This document shows, one piece after another, positions 63,359 to 64,000 of a stretch of 64,000 nucleotides of DNA. Made by a program: the position numbers and the translations under genes. A model generated the notes under the pieces. It saw nothing but the letters and a program-made list of their open reading frames with translations, was not told the origin of the DNA and made no database searches. The DNA lies in the NCBI RefSeq assembly GCF_005233845.1, contig NZ_SZQL01000007.1:1-64000 (forward strand). The letters are read 5' to 3'. This stretch comes from Ilyomonas limi (GTDB taxonomy: Bacteria; Bacteroidota; Bacteroidia; Chitinophagales; Chitinophagaceae). Numbering within the stretch: position 1 is the stretch's first letter; the number at the start of each line of letters is the position of its first letter.

Positions 63359-64000
63359 ATGTTTAAAAAATTTTTTCTTTCCTTTTGTTGGATAGTAGCA
63401 GTATTAATAAGCAGTGCTTTTACAACACCCTCCACCGATGTAACCAATATATCTGCGCAGCGGCCGGTTTTGCGTACCATTATTATAGACCCTGGTCATG
63501 GACTGCCCGACCCCGGCGCTGATGGAAAAAACGGTACTGAGTCGTATTACGCACTAAAAATTGCACTTAAGCTGGGCGAGCAGTTGAAACAAAATTTACC
63601 CGGTATCAATATTGTTTATACCCGTACCGACGAATATTTACCAGACCATTTAACCGATAAAGATGTTGCTAACAGGCGCCGTGCGCAAATTGCCAACGAA
63701 AACCATGGCGACCTATTTATCAGCATCCACCTCAACTCCGGTTCCGATAGCTACCGCAGGGAAGTGATTGGACACAAAACGCAGACATACTACACTTACA
63801 GCGGCAAAGGCAGCAAAAGAAAAAAGATTAAGCATACAAGATCAGTCCCAATATATAAGTCTTACAATTTGGGTACCAGTGCCATAGGAACTGAAACTTT
63901 TATTTGGGCTGTAGGTAAAAACGACTCGAAGAAGAGCTTTGTTGGCGCTGGTGAAGAAAGCGGCGAGCCGGATGATTCTACCAGCAATCTGATGTTTGAT
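63359..64000 (+). CDS. N-acetylmuramoyl-L-alanine amidase, cut by the window edge
   Basis: 214 codons are visible; the stop is outside. Signal peptide (MFKKFFLSFCWIVAVLIS...), then an Amidase_3 domain: RTIIIDPGHG with its zinc histidine, KNGTESYYALKIALKLGEQL with the zinc glutamate, YTRTDEYL and GDLFISIHLNS with the second histidine. It cuts the amide between muramic acid and the stem peptide in peptidoglycan and acts in the periplasm. It is divergent from lptD with 67 bp between start codons, so promoters overlap there. Confidence 0.9.
   Translation, partial: MFKKFFLSFCWIVAVLISSAFTTPSTDVTNISAQRPVLRTIIIDPGHGLPDPGADGKNGTESYYALKIALKLGEQLKQNLPGINIVYTRTDEYLPDHLTDKDVANRRRAQIANENHGDLFISIHLNSGSDSYRREVIGHKTQTYYTYSGKGSKRKKIKHTRSVPIYKSYNLGTSAIGTETFIWAVGKNDSKKSFVGAGEESGEPDDSTSNLMFD

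Overview
The window looks like a Bacteroidota chromosome, most likely family Chitinophagaceae. The evidence is moderate GC, promoters of the TTTG / TAnnTTTG type, type IX secretion C-terminal domains (one type A, one type B), many SxxC lipoproteins, a fused alpha/beta 2-oxoacid dehydrogenase E1, and the order rpsU - xerC - hpf - tRNAs - tuf - trnW - secE - nusG. Genus and species cannot be decided from the sequence alone.

Left part (1-25 kb) is loosely packed accessory DNA. It starts with the 5' end of a probable transposase gene and three tandem PKD-plus-esterase genes. A GH42 beta-galactosidase, several small lipoproteins, a VAO-type flavoenzyme with a Bor-like lipoprotein, a large PVC-type cytochrome c protein, a ceramidase-family protein, a CPBP protease and a Tat-exported Gfo/Idh/MocA oxidoreductase follow. 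The long gaps hold dispersed hairpin repeats sharing a GTG-RAGA-CAC core, and the remains of a REP-associated (Y1) transposase gene.

Centre (25-34 kb): a complete eboABCDEF cluster on the minus strand (EboA, TatD-like EboB, UbiA-like EboC, dehydroquinate-synthase-like EboD, TIM-barrel EboE, phosphodiesterase-like EboF), followed downstream by a lipoprotein of the ScyD/ScyE family. In cyanobacteria ebo genes and scyD/scyE both belong to the scytonemin system, so this bacterium probably has a related small-molecule traffic system with an unknown product. Two copies of a dispersed ~120 bp repeat split the cluster between eboC/eboD and eboE/eboF. This is the most interesting locus in the window.

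Right part (34-64 kb) is mostly core genome: a type IX-secreted repeat protein, an M28 peptidase, the translation/recombination block with five tRNAs, a CHU_C surface protein, a second PVC-type cytochrome, a TrmH-like methyltransferase, a UbiA-like prenyltransferase, ruvX, def, a YciI protein, both 3-oxoacid CoA-transferase subunits, plsC, the fused E1, lptD, and a truncated N-acetylmuramoyl-L-alanine amidase at the right edge.

All calls come from reading the sequence; no database search was run.
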